NCBI GenBank assembly: GCA_013151585.1
Contig: JAADHY010000182.1
Location: 1 to 15,280, forward strand
Source: Planctomycetota bacterium
GTDB lineage: Bacteria; Planctomycetota; Planctomycetia; Planctomycetales; Planctomycetaceae
Reading direction: 5' to 3'
Length of the DNA: 15,280 nt
The position numbers were made by a program, and so were the translations under genes. Positions 13,705 through 15,280 of the stretch are shown here, one piece after another. The notes below the pieces were generated by a model. The model was given only the letters and a program-made list of their open reading frames with translations, ran no database searches and was not told the DNA's origin. Within the stretch, counting starts at the first letter, position 1. Every line of letters starts with the position of its first letter.

Positions 13705-14738
13705 CGTTGTTCCTCCCGTCGAGCTACCTGTTTCCGAACGGCGACAAGCGGATCGCTTTTCGCCATGCCGTTTGTGATGGCGCCGAATGCGAAGAACAAG
13801 TCTCGTCCATCCGGCTCCATCAAGAACGTGATGCCACAGTTTGTCGGCAAACACCTTCTCATGCAAGACAGCGGGCCCCGCCGCAAAGTCCGCGCCGGTC
13901 TACCGAGCCCTCCCTGCGGCCACTCCTGCGCGGCTGTGCAACGCGAATGCCTCGGCCAGACAAAGCTGATGGGAATGGTCCGGCTGGTTGCAGGCCACCG
14001 GCGCCAGCCAGAGGACAAGACCCGAATCGGCTGCGTCCTCGTCCCGCGGGCCCAATGGAGCTTCGAATAACAAAAACCCGGGACTCCGTCTTTGCTCTCG
14101 TTGAGCCACCATTTCGACAACGTGCACAGTAGGCGCCGGCGGGCTTGGAAGTCGGGACAGTCGAACGAGGTGAGTCGTTCGTGCGCGGCGACCATCCACC
14201 GCTGCCGCGTCGCGTGCAGCAGCTTTCACGCCATCGCGCAGCGCAAGCAGTCGTTCCGGCGCCTTTGGACGGTCGTCAAGCCTGCTGTTTGCTTCACATC
14301 GATCACATCGCGAACCAGCTTGGCCTCTTCCAATCCATGCGCAAGCTTCCGATAATCCCGTTGGAGGCTGCTTTCACCACGAAGCAAGCGAGAAAAGTGG
14401 GTTAGCGTGACCGTCTTCGGACTGCATTTGTGCACAAGGAACGGCAACGCCTTCGGCGCGGCAGACTCCACCGTCCGCGAAATAGCAATAGGTCATTCGA
14501 TATCCGATATCCACAACAAATTGTCGATCCGCGTAAACCGGGTTCGTCGCGATGCTGACGGTTGTCGCACGACGGCCCCGTTTTCCAGGCGAGGTCTTGG
14601 AAGACGCGTGAGCGACTTACTCGTCGTCATGGCGGTCCGGTCGCGCAACTTTCGCGCCCATCGTTATGGGTATTGCGGGTTTCGGGGTTTTTCTGCAAAG
14701 CATATCCGGCGAGACGAGCCTTGGTGTCTTGGGAGCAC
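13705..14738. other. About 1 kb without a supported gene, possibly decayed coding sequence
   Basis: No frame here has a recognisable domain or a good start. On the minus strand, several medium open frames follow one another in different phases (14471-14226, 14229-13900, 14195-13701, 13866 onward). That is the pattern expected from a degraded gene, but I cannot identify one, and an ordinary GC-rich spacer would look similar. The bases just upstream of 13704 must hold the esterase promoter, and those before 14739 the promoter of the beta-helix protein. Confidence 0.35.
14599..14620. repeat. Second copy of a 22-base motif found at 12041-12062
   Basis: ggaagacgcgt-gag-cgacttac here matches ggaagacgcgt-aga-cgacttac at 12041-12062 in 19 of 22 bases. 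The first copy forms the right arm and flank of the strong hairpin after the esterase gene. This copy has no matching left arm, so it may be a fragment of a dispersed repeat. Confidence 0.35.
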
Positions 14739-15280
14739 ATGGTGATGGTTCAGCGGAAGATTTTGTCGTCTTCGATACGAATCGTACTGGTTCTCTTTTG
14801 CGTCGCGATTGAAGCGGGTTGGGCGGATTCGGATCTGGGCTATGTCAACGTGAGGGACTACGTGGGGAGGGAGGGCCGAAGCCGATACGACCATACCGAA
14901 TCGATCCAAGCGGCGATTGACGCGGCAGCGGAGCGGGGTGGCGGTGTGGTGTATTTTCCCCCCGGAGTCTATCGGCTGACTGGACCGCTGGAGTTGCCGC
15001 GCGGCGTGGTCGTGCAACTTCTTGGGGCTGGACCCGGTCGTACTATGCTTTACGCCTACGATGAGCTCAAGGACGAGACGGGCGTGGTGAGGCGATTTCC
15101 CGAGGGACGGGCGATGATCGAATGGGAATGGGACGAGCGACTGAACCCCGCGCTGCCTCTCCCGGAGCTGGTGCGCCGCTATCGCGCGTTGAAAGCCGAC
15201 GCGAACAAGCCGTTGGTACGGCACGTTGCCGCCACGCAGAGTATCGTCGGCTTGACCCTCCGCCTCCCACCGGTCGACCA
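14739..15280 (+). CDS. Secreted pectate-lyase-like right-handed beta-helix protein (partial, 3' end outside window)
   Basis: The frame is open from 14739 to the edge of the window, giving 180 codons. The N-terminus is a signal peptide (about 1-28, hydrophobic LSSSIRIVLVLFCVAIEAG with cleavage likely after GWA). The mature start has YVNVRDYVG. It is followed by SIQAAIDAAAERGGGVVYFP and GVYRLTGPLELPRGVVVQLL, the hallmark beginning of pectate_lyase_3-type beta-helix proteins, which bind or cleave polysaccharides. The start may be the ATG at 14739 or the one at 14745. Gggag at 14731-14735 fits 14745 better (9-base spacing) than 14739 (3 bases). The catalytic region would be further downstream, so lyase, hydrolase or mere binding cannot be told apart. 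Confidence 0.8.
   Translation, partial: MVMVQRKILSSSIRIVLVLFCVAIEAGWADSDLGYVNVRDYVGREGRSRYDHTESIQAAIDAAAERGGGVVYFPPGVYRLTGPLELPRGVVVQLLGAGPGRTMLYAYDELKDETGVVRRFPEGRAMIEWEWDERLNPALPLPELVRRYRALKADANKPLVRHVAATQSIVGLTLRLPPVD

Noticed and set aside
1..15280. CRISPR array, toxin-antitoxin pair, prophage or defence cluster
   Set aside because: No regularly spaced direct repeats, no Cas, integrase, phage or defence protein motifs were seen in any frame.

Overview
The window looks like a stretch of a Planctomycetota chromosome, probably from the Pirellulales side of the phylum. This is an inference. It rests on a G+C-rich composition, long intergenic gaps with palindromic repeats, an EF-P plus EpmB (lysine 2,3-aminomutase) pair, a site-2-protease-like M50 enzyme and secreted carbohydrate esterase and right-handed beta-helix type proteins. 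No rRNA, tRNA, CRISPR array, integrase or transposase was seen. Most of the window is ordinary housekeeping and accessory metabolism, and I found no convincing new defence or mobile system.

Layout. Positions 1-549 hold no supported gene. An EpmB-like radical SAM enzyme (550-1632, minus) is divergent from elongation factor P (1935-2510, plus), whose Lys34 is the expected target of the EpmB/EpmA beta-lysine pathway. A small one-helix membrane protein (2689-2949) and the tRNA methylthiotransferase MiaB (3319-4776) follow on the plus strand. Then comes an 870-base gap (4777-5646) filled with palindromic repeats. It includes two copies of a TTGTGG-bounded hairpin element and two adjacent elements of about 130 bases sharing the same terminal inverted repeat. 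A 638-residue GyrB/ParE-type topoisomerase subunit (5647-7563) lies beyond it. Convergent to that gene are a tiny two-helix membrane protein (7625-7813) and NAD kinase (8001-8864), both on the minus strand.

Divergent from nadK is an uncharacterised all-helical protein resembling the ACP-phosphodiesterase fold (9017-9715). It is followed by a TIM-barrel ketose 3-epimerase-like protein (9778-10620) that keeps every catalytic and metal-binding residue of the D-tagatose/D-psicose 3-epimerase family. The next gene, an M50 membrane metalloprotease (10473-11825, minus), runs 148 bases into the epimerase gene from the opposite side. A secreted sialate-O-acetylesterase-type protein (12121-13704, minus) is followed by about 1 kb without a supported gene, perhaps decayed sequence. 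The window ends inside a secreted pectate-lyase-like protein (14739 to the end, plus).

How the genes relate: epmB and efp form one functional unit (translation through polyproline stretches). MiaB (tRNA decoding) and the topoisomerase subunit are core information-processing genes. NadK makes NADP. The epimerase, esterase and beta-helix protein fit the carbohydrate scavenging common in this phylum, but they are not arranged as an evident operon.
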